Shown here piece by piece: positions 53,001 through 61,922 of a DNA stretch of 64,000 nt (positions within the stretch are counted from its first letter, which is position 1; each line of letters opens with the position of its first letter). The position numbers were made by a program, and so were the translations under genes. A model generated the notes under the pieces. It saw nothing but the letters and a program-made list of their open reading frames with translations. It made no database searches and was not told the DNA's origin. Source of the DNA: Mytilinidion resinicola (lineage: Eukaryota; Ascomycota; Dothideomycetes; Mytilinidiales; Mytilinidiaceae); the NCBI RefSeq assembly GCF_010093595.1, contig NW_022985437.1:3318630-3382629 (forward strand), read 5' to 3'.

Positions 53001-53127
53001 GCTGAAGCAGATTAGGGAGGTGATCGCGCAGAGGTCCCAGTTACCTAGGATTGTGGATGTGGAGTGGGTTGAGGTTAGCTGGGCAGAGCGGACACTGGTG
53101 GATGAGGAACGATTTGGGCCCGTTTGA
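50074..53127 (+). CDS. lig4: DNA ligase IV, two exons, 1002 aa
   Basis: The frame runs through the whole locus, but 52289-52333 is a 45-bp intron (GTAAGT ... ATTAG) whose length keeps the frame open; splicing gives FEGLSFYIMTEALKP. The N-terminal DNA-binding part spans about residues 40-270. The adenylation motif EEKLDGERMQ has the AMP-accepting Lys at about 326, and motifs LDGEMITWD and EGLVLK follow. The OB part holds the DWIKVKPEY segment. Two BRCT domains end the protein (about 730-840 and 895-1002) with an Lif1/XRCC4-binding linker between them. It seals breaks in non-homologous end joining. The length matches other filamentous fungi. Confidence 0.95.
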   Translation: MADSEMPDADAIEEQRLQYGPGQVTAEELDSKYPNRPINTRKTLPFHQLFTTLFNPLNEARTKPGAAPAASRRKTGPHGQTKMTPHEARRNIIERFINTWRKEVGNDVYLALRLIVPEKDRDRAMYGLKEKAIAKLLVRTMKIDAKSEDADKMLNWKLPGHKWSNTSAGDFAGRCFEVICKRPLRTTIGNMSIAEVNADLDRLSLASKEEDQLPIFKRFYQRMNPEELMWLIRIILRQMKIGATEKTIFDIWHPDADALYNVSSNLRRVCWELWDPDTRLQGEDTGVALMQCFQPQLAAFQMKTFDQMVKKMKGTEDDDSFWIEEKLDGERMQLHMVEDDSVLGGKRFKFWSRKAKDYTYLYGSSFDPDEECALTRFIKDAFGDNVRNIILDGEMITWDMELDKIVGFGTLKTAALSEQKNRFFSNTGQRPLYRVFDCLYLNDRPITQYTLRDRRKALEASLTPVHRRIEIHPYIEAHSPEEIDPALRKVVEDASEGLVLKNPRSAYRLNDRNDDWIKVKPEYMTEFGEALDCIVIGGYYGSGHRGGGLSSFLCGLRVDPEHIAKGENPMKCYSFFKVGGGFTKEDYNKIKHLTDGKWIDWDAKNPPTDFIELGGHAENKQYERPDVWIKPSDSVVIAVKAASIGVSPQFRLGSTLRFPRFKQLRPDKNWQSALSIKEFSTLQKNVQQEHHKKEKEFEVDQRRKKAKTTKKVLIIAGGETVKMPYGGPETKIFEGLSFCKFSCFARCLTLIPLDIMTEALKPRKTTKAELEQMVKNNGGKIVQKETAAKDVIIIADRNLVKVIVLEKHGKYNLIRPIWLFDCIKQAEIDAGRASLLLPFEPNRHMLFLKPDEQFQVEENMDEYGDSYARDITVDELKQLFNNMPRKFEDTAFDPERFLGQSEDHDLNITALPGFLFRGLTVYFVKASHQNGGAVQSPRDIALDLARYTIRAGAGKIAEDLGDRGITHVVMGKDTSRLKQIREVIAQRSQLPRIVDVEWVEVSWAERTLVDEERFGPV

Positions 53128-54680
53128 ACCTTTTCTTGCCACGATGTGTTCATCAGCGATGTCAGGCATGATTCTTGCGGGACTCTACGAAGTAACGCAG
53201 TGAAGGCGTCTGAGTGCAGGATCAGATATTGTCAAAGGGTCTTGATCCTAGACATCTTCATGAGCATATGAAAAATGCAATTCAAGAATTTGAAACCGCA
53301 TGCTGCAGGAGCATTCGACATGGTGGATGCATTGCCAGCCAACCACACTACCGGGTATGTTATTGCTAGTCCCAGAGCATCGCATCCGTGGTTAACACCT
53401 ATTCCCTGCGGTCCAGATCCGAGCCGAGCTCTGCACCAAGACGACTTACCACGTGTCCTCAACACCTGCACATGAAGGGGCCCCTTAGATCCTTCGATAC
53501 GCTCTCACATCCTCAGGGTTCTCGCTGATTTTACCTGCTACCTATATCCCCGGACACCGCAGTCTTCGTAGACTTGTTTTTAGCAACATACAAGCGAATC
53601 ATTTTGATTAATGGGGCACCCTCCGCTTGAAGGACACGACTGAAACTTGGGCTCAAAATCTCTTTGTTTCGTAACCGATACCACATCATTGTTCTTTGAA
53701 CGTCCGAAAATGGTATTTTGTCCCCTCCATTACCAAAGGAAGTGGGGGTTAGGTGATATAGCAGAGGTTGTGGAAGATACCTTTCGGGTGGACGTAGCCT
53801 TTGAAGTTTCTTTTCGAATTGTCTAGGGTGTTAGTTGTGCGGAGAGCTGGAAAAGGGTGTTTCCCGAATGATTTCGGACGAAGGACACCCTGAGAATCCA
53901 TGGAAAAGGGTTGACGATGAGATGGATTTGGCTGTACGGAAAATACTTCGAAATGGCTCATCGTAAGTTTAATGCGATTTTGCCGGCGTTTAGAGTGGTT
54001 TCAAAGCACAATCAGCAGCCTAGCAGTGACTAGAAACGTCTACAATCCAGGACAATGAACTATACACGGGCCAAACCAAATGAGATATCTTGCCCAAGAA
54101 ACATGCATGAGCGCCTAATCCGAACGGTCTTTGTTACGTGAATTCTTTCAGCAAACTGGTGCGGCTGTTTCCGATAGATTCGTTTCGTCGTGCAATTGCA
54201 ACTTCGAGTTCTTTAAGCTTTCCAAAATCTTCGAGGACTTAAGGCTACGCGTTTCTACTCCCCATCCTCAAAGGCTCGCCCCACAGCTGGAGTTCTTTCC
54301 GATCATGCGAATCGCAGTCCCGACGTTTGCACCTTCTGGACTATCGATGTCGTTCCTCTTACCACAAATCGCTATCAGATCAGAACTATTTATAAAGGAT
54401 ATGAAGGCTAGAACGCCTTAATCCTATCTTATTATATCTTGCATAACACTCTAGTAGAGCTAATCCCATGGTAAGGCAAGAAGTGAACCATAATTAAACC
54501 TCCGTGCCACCCGCACTCCACCTTATTTTCTAGATTCTGGTGGCTACAAACTCAACCACGGCTCCTGACGTGCTTCTATACCATTCCCTATAAATCGTGC
54601 ACCTCCGACCCTCCGCCTTCCTCGTCCACAATCCCTCCCTCCAACCTCTCTCCTCAAAGACAGAAAAAATAGCCCAGAAA
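53128..54680. other. Long intergenic stretch, no gene supported
   Basis: Several short frames (for example 53749-53961 and 54131-54421) have no family character. I see no inverted ends, tandem repeat or RNA gene. Confidence 0.4.
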
Positions 54681-55098
54681 ATGGGATCTATGGTCTCCAC
54701 AACTTCCGACATGCCCACCACAGGCCTCTATGCAAGGCCTCTGACTGCTGTCGGTCCAACCCCAGGCGTCCTCGTCGATCGCGCAAACCCCACCGCCTCC
54801 ACCTCCACCTCCTACATCGCCAACGTCGACGCCCACATCGTCGCTGCCACCGCCGACGGATTCGGCACTGCCACCGCCAACAACCCCGGATTCGTCACCG
54901 TCACCGTGCCCCGCGCCCAGTCGTCCTCGACTACCACCACCGCAACTGCCTCACCACAAACGAATGGGTTAAGTCACTCCCGCCCGCCCGGCCACTAGCT
55001 AAGAGTACGATTTGAGTAAACAAGCTAACGACTTTGAAAACAGCGAGGGCTTGGAAAAGCGGAATGCCCGTCACGGCGTTCATTGTGTGATCCTGTGA
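54681..55098 (+). CDS. Small Ser/Thr-rich protein with C-terminal CaaX box, two exons, 113 aa
   Basis: Exon 1 is 54681-54967 and exon 2 is 55044-55098. The 76-bp intron has a less common donor (GTTAAG) but a good branch site (GCTAACGAC) and acceptor ACAG. Splicing replaces an unlikely tail by GEGLEKRNARHGVHCVIL. The last four residues, CVIL, form a CaaX motif; Leu in the last place suggests geranylgeranylation. The N-terminus MGSMVS also fits a myristoylation start. A Lys-Arg pair precedes the last eleven residues. The middle is Ser/Thr/Ala-rich and disordered. It may be a membrane-anchored small protein or a lipopeptide precursor; I cannot tell which. Confidence 0.55.
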
Positions 55099-55786
55099 TT
55101 ATTCTAATGAATCAGGTTAGGGAAGGGAGAGGTGTGGGCTGTGGTACGACACAGGATTAGGGATTCGATATAGGATTATGGGTGGATGTTGCTGCTGTCG
55201 GCGCCGAAGTGGTGGGATGATGTTGAGCATGCTAGGTAGTATGAGTTACGCGCTAGGGATATGTCACTGCATGTGGTGCCTCATAGCATTCTCGGAACTC
55301 CAAGTCAAATGAAACTTTAGCAGTTTGGGCAGCTGGTAACCTTGCGAAGCCACCCCAGGCAGCGGCAGAGGACTCTACACAGACTGGAAGCGTGCTTCAC
55401 CTTTTTACGAACGTCAGTTAGGACCGGCAAGCCCTGAGGTCGCGTAGCTCGTATCGAAGTAGAAGATCGCGCGAACGATATTGAAGGCTTTTTTGGGGCA
55501 GTGTACACTCTTCTGCCACTGCTTGAAGCTCCTCGACAAGTATACAGAGTTGGACAAATCAACCTTTAGAGCAGCTGGCAACCTCTCGTCGCCACCCTAG
55601 AGAGCGGTAAAAAACTCTGCACTCAGATGTAACCGATGCAAAAGATTATGCTCTTATCGGAATATCTATTGTATGTACGTACATACACCCTCCCGCCACC
55701 GCATGAAGCTCCTCAACATGGTTATAGAGCTGTCAAATTGATCGTTTGATTTAACTAGTTGACTCGCTGAGCCACGTCAGACAGTG
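55099..55786. other. Intergenic with two tandem copies of a dispersed repeat
   Basis: No gene is seen. Most of the interval is taken by two diverged copies of one unit, listed separately. Confidence 0.45.
55313..55745 (+). repeat. Two diverged direct copies of a ~190-245-bp unit
   Basis: Both units start with 'TTTAG...GCAGCTGG.AACCT' followed by 'GCCACCC.AG..AGCGG' and end with 'TACAC.CT...GCCAC.GC.TGAAGCTCCTC.ACA'. The first spans about 55313-55560 and the second about 55561-55745. A third, partial relative is at about 16445-16530. Confidence 0.6.
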
Positions 55787-56465
55787 TCAACCACAGCACA
55801 CAGTAACCTCCTCTTTCACCCCATCTCCACCCAACTCAATCGTCTCCCAGCTGAAGACAAAATAGCCAAGGAACGCCCCAATAAAGATGCAAATGATGAT
55901 ATACCCATTGAAATACATCGCCAGCAGCATCACGAAGTAAGCAATGGCGAACTGCACCATGTGCAGTCCAGCGCGGATAACCTGCTGGATGAGACTCGGG
56001 CGGAAGCTAGGCGGGGCAGCGGTGTTGAGCAGCGCCGAGCGCATCCCGGGGGCCTTGGCGGTACTGGCGTTGGGACCGCTCGAGGAGACGGAGCTGGAGG
56101 TAGCGGGTGGATGGGCGGCGAGGTGCGCGCGCAGGATGTAGCGCTCGTACTCCTTGGCGAAGCGGCGGAAGAACTCGAGCGCCATGACGAGGAGGATGAC
56201 GCCGATGCAGGAGCCGGCGAACATGCCGTGGGTGGTGACGTGCCACGAGCTGGAGAGGAAGCAGGAGTCGATCGTGTACCAGTTCCAGAGCATCTGTAGG
56301 CTGTTAGCTGGCGTTGGCAGGATATTGAGGATGGGGGTGGGTCCTTACCGAGATCTTGCAGTTGCCGCCCATGCTCATGCTCATTTTTGCGGTGCTGGTG
56401 GCCGCGGTTGCGGTGTTGGTTGCGGAGGCCATGTTCATAGCCATAGAGGAAGCTCCCATGTCCAT
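55787..56465 (-). CDS. CTR-family copper transporter, two exons, 207 aa
   Basis: Exon 1 is 56465-56349 and exon 2 is 56293-55787, with a 55-bp intron (GTAAGG ... ACAG, branch GCTAACAG). The start at MDMGASSMAMNM is chosen since the N-terminal Met clusters (MDMG, MAMNM, MSMSMGGNC) belong to the extracellular copper-binding part. Three membrane helices follow: FAGSCIGVILLVMALEFF, the second with the copper-path motif M-x3-M (MLLAM), and the third with the packing motif G-x3-G (GAFLG). The cytosolic loop is Ser/Ala-rich. The C-terminus has a CC pair (VTVCCG) for copper hand-over. It should import Cu(I) at the plasma membrane or export it from the vacuole. Confidence 0.9.
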
Positions 56466-57390
56466 GATGGCGGTTGGTTGAGTGTTTGATTTTGGTGAAG
56501 GTGTTTCGAAACGGAGGCTGAACGTGCGAGGTAGAAGGAAAGAACGAGGCGACATGCAAATTTATTAGTGGTGCTGTGAGCTGCCGTGGCGGGTTACCTT
56601 GGTACTGTGCTCAATATAAGCTTTTGTGATTCATGGTAGTCGGCCCATCGCGCGGATTTGAGCATATTCTAGTACCCCGGTCACCTCACCCAACTTGCGA
56701 CTGCCCTCGGCGATAATACACGATAGTGATGGGAGAATAAGAGACGAAGCCGCTGTATTGGTATTGCTAGCTACAATAGCGACGAGGAAGGGGCAGGCTC
56801 GGTTAGACAGAACGAGGTAGTCTAATATCGTCTGAGGTGGCCCGGAGAGCTACCAGACTTGTCGAACTCGACGTTGTACAATTCCTGATGACGTATTAGA
56901 GGGCCTCTCGCGGCGCTTGGCAAGTTTACACAAGTATAGAGTGGGTGTTTCAAAGTATACGACGTGCTAAAATGGAATCATAGATGCGTGGATAGCTCCA
57001 ATAGCGAGGGATGAAGGAGGCAGTGCCACATCGGCGCATCGGGTATTTGAAGCTCCGACGGCCAGAGGTGCTGGTTGATAGGTCGCTCCGCAAGAAATGA
57101 TGCTCGGTCCCCGCTGCACTGCTTGGGTTTGCCGCCGAGACCAGGCTGAGTCCGTGGGTGGTGAGGCCTGGGGTGATTCGCATACGGATGAGCACGTTTT
57201 TGGCCTTGGCTCGCAGGGGTCGTGCAGAAATCGCGTCCATGGATCGGGCTGGAGAGGAACCTTGGATTCTTGCATTCTGATAGTGTCATGTCAGTAGTAT
57301 TCTGGTTGCATGTCCCGTGACGAAACTAGCCCGTAGCTCTAAAGCTTCACGCAATCCCACGTCGTGCATCTTGTGTAAGCCTACCTGTCG

Positions 57391-57441
57391 CTATCTGAGG
57401 CGTCTCGATATACTTTCGCAAGTCTCAGTGTACCATGTAAA
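57391..57441 (+). repeat. Left copy of a ~51-bp direct repeat flanking the NmrA-like gene
   Basis: It reads CTATCTGAGGCGTCTCGATA then TACTTTCGCAAGTCTCAG and ends at CCATGTAAAC. The matching copy is at 58853-58904. Confidence 0.7.
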
Positions 57442-57470
57442 CAACCGGTGAGCACCCTGGGTCACCTGTC

Positions 57471-57556
57471 CTTGACCGGGGATAATGGGCTATCTCCGAC
57501 TGCCAGTCTGCCAGAATAGGACCCTTCCTTGACGGCGATAGTCGAGTATCTCCGAC
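57471..57556 (+). promoter_or_regulatory. Two ~30-bp repeats with GATA...TATC pairs upstream of the NmrA-like gene
   Basis: Copy one (57471-57500) and copy two (57528-57556) both follow the pattern CTTGAC.G.GATA..., then TATCTCCGAC. GATA and its inverse TATC face each other 7-8 bp apart in each copy. They lie about 95-180 bp before the ATG at 57651, where fungal GATA factors often bind. Binding is inference. Confidence 0.45.
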
Positions 57557-57650
57557 CTGTATCGAAGTTTTGGGTATAAGGATAGACGACTTGGCGAGGC
57601 TCTCATCTCTTTGCCACGCAAGATTTGTATTCATCCATCGTCGAGAGAAC

Positions 57651-58667
57651 ATGGCTCATATCGAGAAAGTAGCAATCGTTGGCGTGAGTTAAAAATCCCC
57701 TTCATGCGTCCGCGGAACAGCGCTGACTCGAAAACTCCAGGCCGGCGGTCGGGTTGGAGGTGCATTTGCAAAAGAGCTGCTCCGGTCCGGCAAGCATATC
57801 ATTACTGCCATCACTCGCAAAGGGAGCAAGAGTGCTCTGCCCAAAGGCATCAAGGTGGCCGAAGTAGACTACGATGATCGCCAGGCACTCATTTCCGCTC
57901 TCAAAGGACACCAGTTCTTGATCATCACGCTCTCAGTAACGGCGCCAGGCGGTCTCCACGGCAACATCGTCAAGGCGGCGGGAGAAGCACGCATCCCATA
58001 CGTTATGCCCAATATGTATGGCAGCGATATCCAGAACCCAGCCATAATGGAGGAGAGCATGAACGGGAGGGCGTACAAAGAACGCCTTGCCGATTTTGAC
58101 GGCGTCGACACGTCCTGGGTTGCATTGGTCTGCGGATTCTGGTACGAATGGAGTCTGGCTCTTGACAAAGCTACCTTCGGCTTCGATATCGCTGGTAGAA
58201 GCGTGACTTTCTACGACGACGGCAACACCAAAATTGATGTCAGCACATGGGATCAATGCGGACGCGCAATCGCACGTCTTTTGAGTTTGCCTGAGAGCGG
58301 CGCATCACCTTGCGTGGCCGACTGGAAGAACAAGCCCTTATATATCAACAGTTTCAAGGTCAGCCAACGCGACATGCTCGATAGTCTTCATCGCGTACTT
58401 GGAACTACCGACAAGGACTGGACGATTGACTTTGAGCCCACAGATCAGAGGCTGAAGAGAGGTCTTGAAGATTGGAAAAATGGGAACAGGTTGGGATTTG
58501 CCATGGCATCCTATGCACGTGTCTTGTACCCCAACGGAGATGGCGATTTTGAGTCCAAGTGGGGGACTAGTAATCAGGTGTTGGGACTGCCCAAGGAAGA
58601 TCTTGATGAGGCTACGAAGAGGGTGGTAGAGATGGTTGAAAATGGATGGAGTCCGTTCAAGCAGTGA
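57651..58667 (+). CDS. NmrA-like / isoflavone-reductase-like protein, two exons, 319 aa
   Basis: Exon 1 is 57651-57683 and exon 2 is 57741-58667; the 57-bp intron (GTGAGT ... CCAG) joins MAHIEKVAIVG to AGGRVGGAFAKELL, giving the glycine-rich NAD(P) loop GAGGRVGG. Features such as VDYDDRQALISALKGHQFLI, and the AGEARIPYVMPNMYGSD segment at the place of the catalytic region, match fungal NmrA-like proteins related to isoflavone reductases. The usual catalytic Lys of true reductases is not evident, so it may sense the cofactor ratio rather than act as an enzyme. It is flanked by direct repeats and has paired GATA boxes upstream. Confidence 0.85.
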
Positions 58668-58852
58668 TGAATTTCGAAATTGAGAATACAGAAGAATGTG
58701 TTGCGAGAGCTCCGTGGGACGAAGGTAGTGAAGCTGGTGGCGACAATGACGTGATCTGATTTGGGTGATCAACCGCATTCCTGGATCGGGCGAGAACCTT
58801 AGAATCATCGAGTCACTACGAAAGAACAAAGAAACTGCGTAAATGAGGGCCG

Positions 58853-58904
58853 CTGTCTGAGGCGGCTCGATATAGTTTCGCAACTCCGAGTATTACCATG
58901 TAAA
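58853..58904 (+). repeat. Right copy of a ~51-bp direct repeat flanking the NmrA-like gene
   Basis: It reads CTGTCTGAGGCGGCTCGATA then TAGTTTCGCAACTCCGAG and ends at CCATGTAAA. Same orientation as the copy at 57391-57441. Confidence 0.7.
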
Positions 58905-58952
58905 TGGTAAACACACTAGGCCACCTCGTATGGCGGCATGCGCAAAAATGGG

Positions 58953-60959
58953 TTAACTGATAACAAATTCTCGTTCTTGCGATCTGTCCGCTTGATAAAC
59001 GCCCCGGAGATGGCCTGGGATGTATCCTGGCCCGATGAACTCAAGGCGCGGTCCGTCTTGCCTTAATACCATTGGAAGATCAACCTCGGGCAAGATCAAC
59101 GTGACGACATCGCCAATCTGAGCTCCGGCTTCGCAGATGCCGTAAATCCCATTTTCCGCAACGAAGAAGCACCGTCCGCCGCTCATGACCTTATCAATAT
59201 GGTACAGGAGTGACATACAATATCCCAGAATCCTCTCCTCTGCATCAATCAGGAGAGGATAGAAGCCAGAGGGAACAGGAGAGCGGCCCATGAGTACCTC
59301 AAACTGTTCAGGATAGCTGGCGACATCTCCGATTTGCTGATCCATCAACAGAACGTTCCACAAAGGCTCAACTTCTGGCTTGCCGTCCATGATAGGCAGT
59401 GTTTCCCTTAGCTTTTGCTCGACTTCCCGAATGAAGGCCAGCAACTGTTTATCAGGTAAAGAATTATTCTCCAAAATCAATGAGTGGAGGGTTTCGAGAT
59501 TCGCCGTTGTTATTTCTTCTACCTTTAAGTTCTCGAGAGCGCGCGATCGGACATCACCGCGGATGCTGGGAATGTATGGAACAATGGTGTGGATTGGCCC
59601 TAGCGATTGGCCCTTGAGGGTCAAGCATGACTTATCCACTGAAAGTCCAGCAAAGGCCGAGTCTTGCTGAGAACGCGTCGTTTGAAATGAACGGCAAGGA
59701 CGCATCGGAAGAACATGGCCTGTTTTGTCGGAGAAATCAGGAACCCACGAGGGAATCTGACTGGTCCCTTTGCCCCGAAGAGGGACAAACGATAACACTT
59801 CCCATATCTTCTCTTGGGTTAACATGTATGCCATTGCGTCTCGGTAAACCTCCTCGATTGGTAGACTGTAGTCGACAGTGATAGCTTCGCGAGTCCTCTT
59901 CGATGCCAGTCCGAGTAAACCAAAAATGGCATCTCGTGGATCTGTCACCTCGGTCCGGTTTGTTGAGTATACCAGAAAGCTGAGAGAGTTCGAGGGGTTG
60001 CATAGCCCATCGGACCAGATGTCGCTGCGCATGCTCTGAATGAAGGGAAGTTGTAGCCTGGAAACGGTCTTCAGCTTCAAGGCTGCTAGATGCGCTTTCA
60101 GCAACGTCTGTGCTGGTTCGGGATGGAAGGTTTTGTTAGAAGATATGTCGGTATGTCTCGCGGACTGCGTCGCGGCAAAGAATTTATCCCAAGATACCCA
60201 GGTAAGGCCTGAGGCGACGTGGACAGTTTTCGCAAGTGCCACTTCTTGGATGATCCATGTTCTCTGAAACCATTTTCGGAAAATCATGTGCAGGAGGGCT
60301 ATTTGGATTTCAAGTTGTTCGAGAGCCACTGAATCGTCCCTCAATATCGCATTCAAGGCGCTTTCGCTGTCATTTTCCGGTGGCCCAAGCCAGACGACGG
60401 TAGCATCAGCTCGCGAGTATATGTGTTGCATCATTGAAACTTGAGAAGCTCGCTCGGCCGTGTCGGATTGGTTGATACAGATGGCATCGATCCATATCGT
60501 GCGCGGTCTATCACCGATCCTGCCTCGTTGACATGCCATGGCTTCGCATAGGCTGGCGCTGACGGTGAAGGTGCGCTCGTTGAGGATGATGTCCCGCATT
60601 TCTTGGGTGGTCGGCCCCCAGACGTATGACAATGCAATTCCAAGCTGCGCTTCGGAAGGAATTGTATCTAAAGACACATGCCGCATCGTACATCGCACAA
60701 TAGCAAATCTCTCCCCGGCGCGTCGTGGGAGGAGCGTAAGGACTCTGATATGCCCTGGCTCTAACGGGGAGTACTCAAACGGTCTGATGTCGTTGGAGCG
60801 CCGGATCTTGGATGTACATGCAATGGTAGCAGCGTTTCGGCGGCCAGATACGGGAGATGTAAATCGATGGATCAGCAGAGCAGGTTTACGACATGTTTTG
60901 CATGAGGCTGTGAGCCTCAGTTGGCGGGCTGGAGCCTTCAAGCTCTGATTCCATGCCAT
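58953..60959 (-). CDS. HET-domain protein, 668 aa
   Basis: Intronless from the ATG at 60959 (MAWNQSLKAPARQLRL). The HET domain lies at about residues 105-265 and shows all three usual blocks: GIALSYVWGP, IWIDAICINQSDTAERASQV and YSRADATVVWLGPP, and then WFQRTWIIQEVALAK. The C-terminal half includes DPRDAIFGLLGLAS and a beta-rich end (FFVAENGIYGICEAGAQIGD), typical of this class. HET proteins trigger incompatibility and cell death when unlike strains fuse; others have unknown roles. The gene is complete, with no sign of decay. A short basic Cys-bearing start (SCKTCRK) precedes the domain. Confidence 0.9.
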   Translation of the reverse strand: MAWNQSLKAPARQLRLTASCKTCRKPALLIHRFTSPVSGRRNAATIACTSKIRRSNDIRPFEYSPLEPGHIRVLTLLPRRAGERFAIVRCTMRHVSLDTIPSEAQLGIALSYVWGPTTQEMRDIILNERTFTVSASLCEAMACQRGRIGDRPRTIWIDAICINQSDTAERASQVSMMQHIYSRADATVVWLGPPENDSESALNAILRDDSVALEQLEIQIALLHMIFRKWFQRTWIIQEVALAKTVHVASGLTWVSWDKFFAATQSARHTDISSNKTFHPEPAQTLLKAHLAALKLKTVSRLQLPFIQSMRSDIWSDGLCNPSNSLSFLVYSTNRTEVTDPRDAIFGLLGLASKRTREAITVDYSLPIEEVYRDAMAYMLTQEKIWEVLSFVPLRGKGTSQIPSWVPDFSDKTGHVLPMRPCRSFQTTRSQQDSAFAGLSVDKSCLTLKGQSLGPIHTIVPYIPSIRGDVRSRALENLKVEEITTANLETLHSLILENNSLPDKQLLAFIREVEQKLRETLPIMDGKPEVEPLWNVLLMDQQIGDVASYPEQFEVLMGRSPVPSGFYPLLIDAEERILGYCMSLLYHIDKVMSGGRCFFVAENGIYGICEAGAQIGDVVTLILPEVDLPMVLRQDGPRLEFIGPGYIPGHLRGVYQADRSQEREFVIS

Positions 60960-61922
60960 TGATGATGCGGCTACCGAGCTGTGGATCGCGCCCTCTACGA
61001 ATTTCGAAGAACCGGTGAGGGGCCGAGTAGCTGTCTATAGAGACGGCGGAAGCACTGTGGGTACTCTTGATCGTGAAGATCACGTGACTAGAGATTTGGG
61101 TAGATAAGGTGGTGAAGTGGCGGTGGTGAAGTGGTTGTGTCAAATGTCGTTGCCCTTTCCACTGCAACAGGCCAAACGAGGTCCTGACGCGAATGAGGGA
61201 CGTTGTGACGATGGACTTGGCGGGTCGGGGATGCCTCGATCGGAGACGGAAGCAGGCGGAGCGGGGCGCTTGGCATCTGCAGCAGCGCCTGGTAGCGTGG
61301 GCGCTTACGGAGAAGCAAGCTTGGGATGGAAACGCCATGCTTCGAGGAGTGGCATGGTGAGTTGATGGACACGGGTCTGTACCTCTGTATAGACTGCTTG
61401 GTGTTGAGGACTTGGTACCTCGCGGGTGCAGGGGCAGGCGAGCGGGAGCTGGCTGGGCTGGCTGGACTGGCACACCTGGCTGGGCTGGCACGCTGCGAAC
61501 GCTTGGGTGGAATCTGACGTGCATCGCCAACGGCCGTCCTCCACACGACTCTATACGTATTTATTCGCAGGCTGCTCGTGTGCCCGCCATTGCCCAGCTA
61601 TCTTCCCCTTCCTTGTCTGCTCTGGCATCTCAGGGCGCGTCCTGCATCTGCCCCCTCCGGCGCTGCCGCCGTGCCGCTATCTCCGTCACTGGGCGACAGG
61701 CGACGCTGGAATTCCGCCATCCATACCTATCCCCAACAAGGGCCTGACGCCCTCCCGCGCTCTTCCAGCACTCGCCACTCCATGGCTCCCTAATCGACCG
61801 CAATGTGCGCCAAATCGCCTGAATCGCCCTGACGATCCGAGTCTCCTCCTCTGAGCACACCACCCATGTCCCGCGCAGTCTCGAGCCCCTCAGCCATTGC
61901 AGCCCATGGCGACTGACCGAAC
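60960..61922. promoter_or_regulatory. Divergent intergenic region
   Basis: This GC-rich 963-bp space lies between the HET gene (minus) and the Fmp27-like gene (plus). It includes a CTGG-rich direct-repeat stretch at about 61430-61495. Overlapping frames on both strands are of low complexity and are not called. Confidence 0.4.

Larger units (their letters stand above)
56466..57650. promoter_or_regulatory. Divergent intergenic region of the copper transporter and NmrA-like genes
   Basis: No gene is supported in this 1.2 kb. The right part holds one copy of a flanking repeat (57391-57441) and paired GATA-type boxes (57471-57556), listed separately. Confidence 0.45.
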
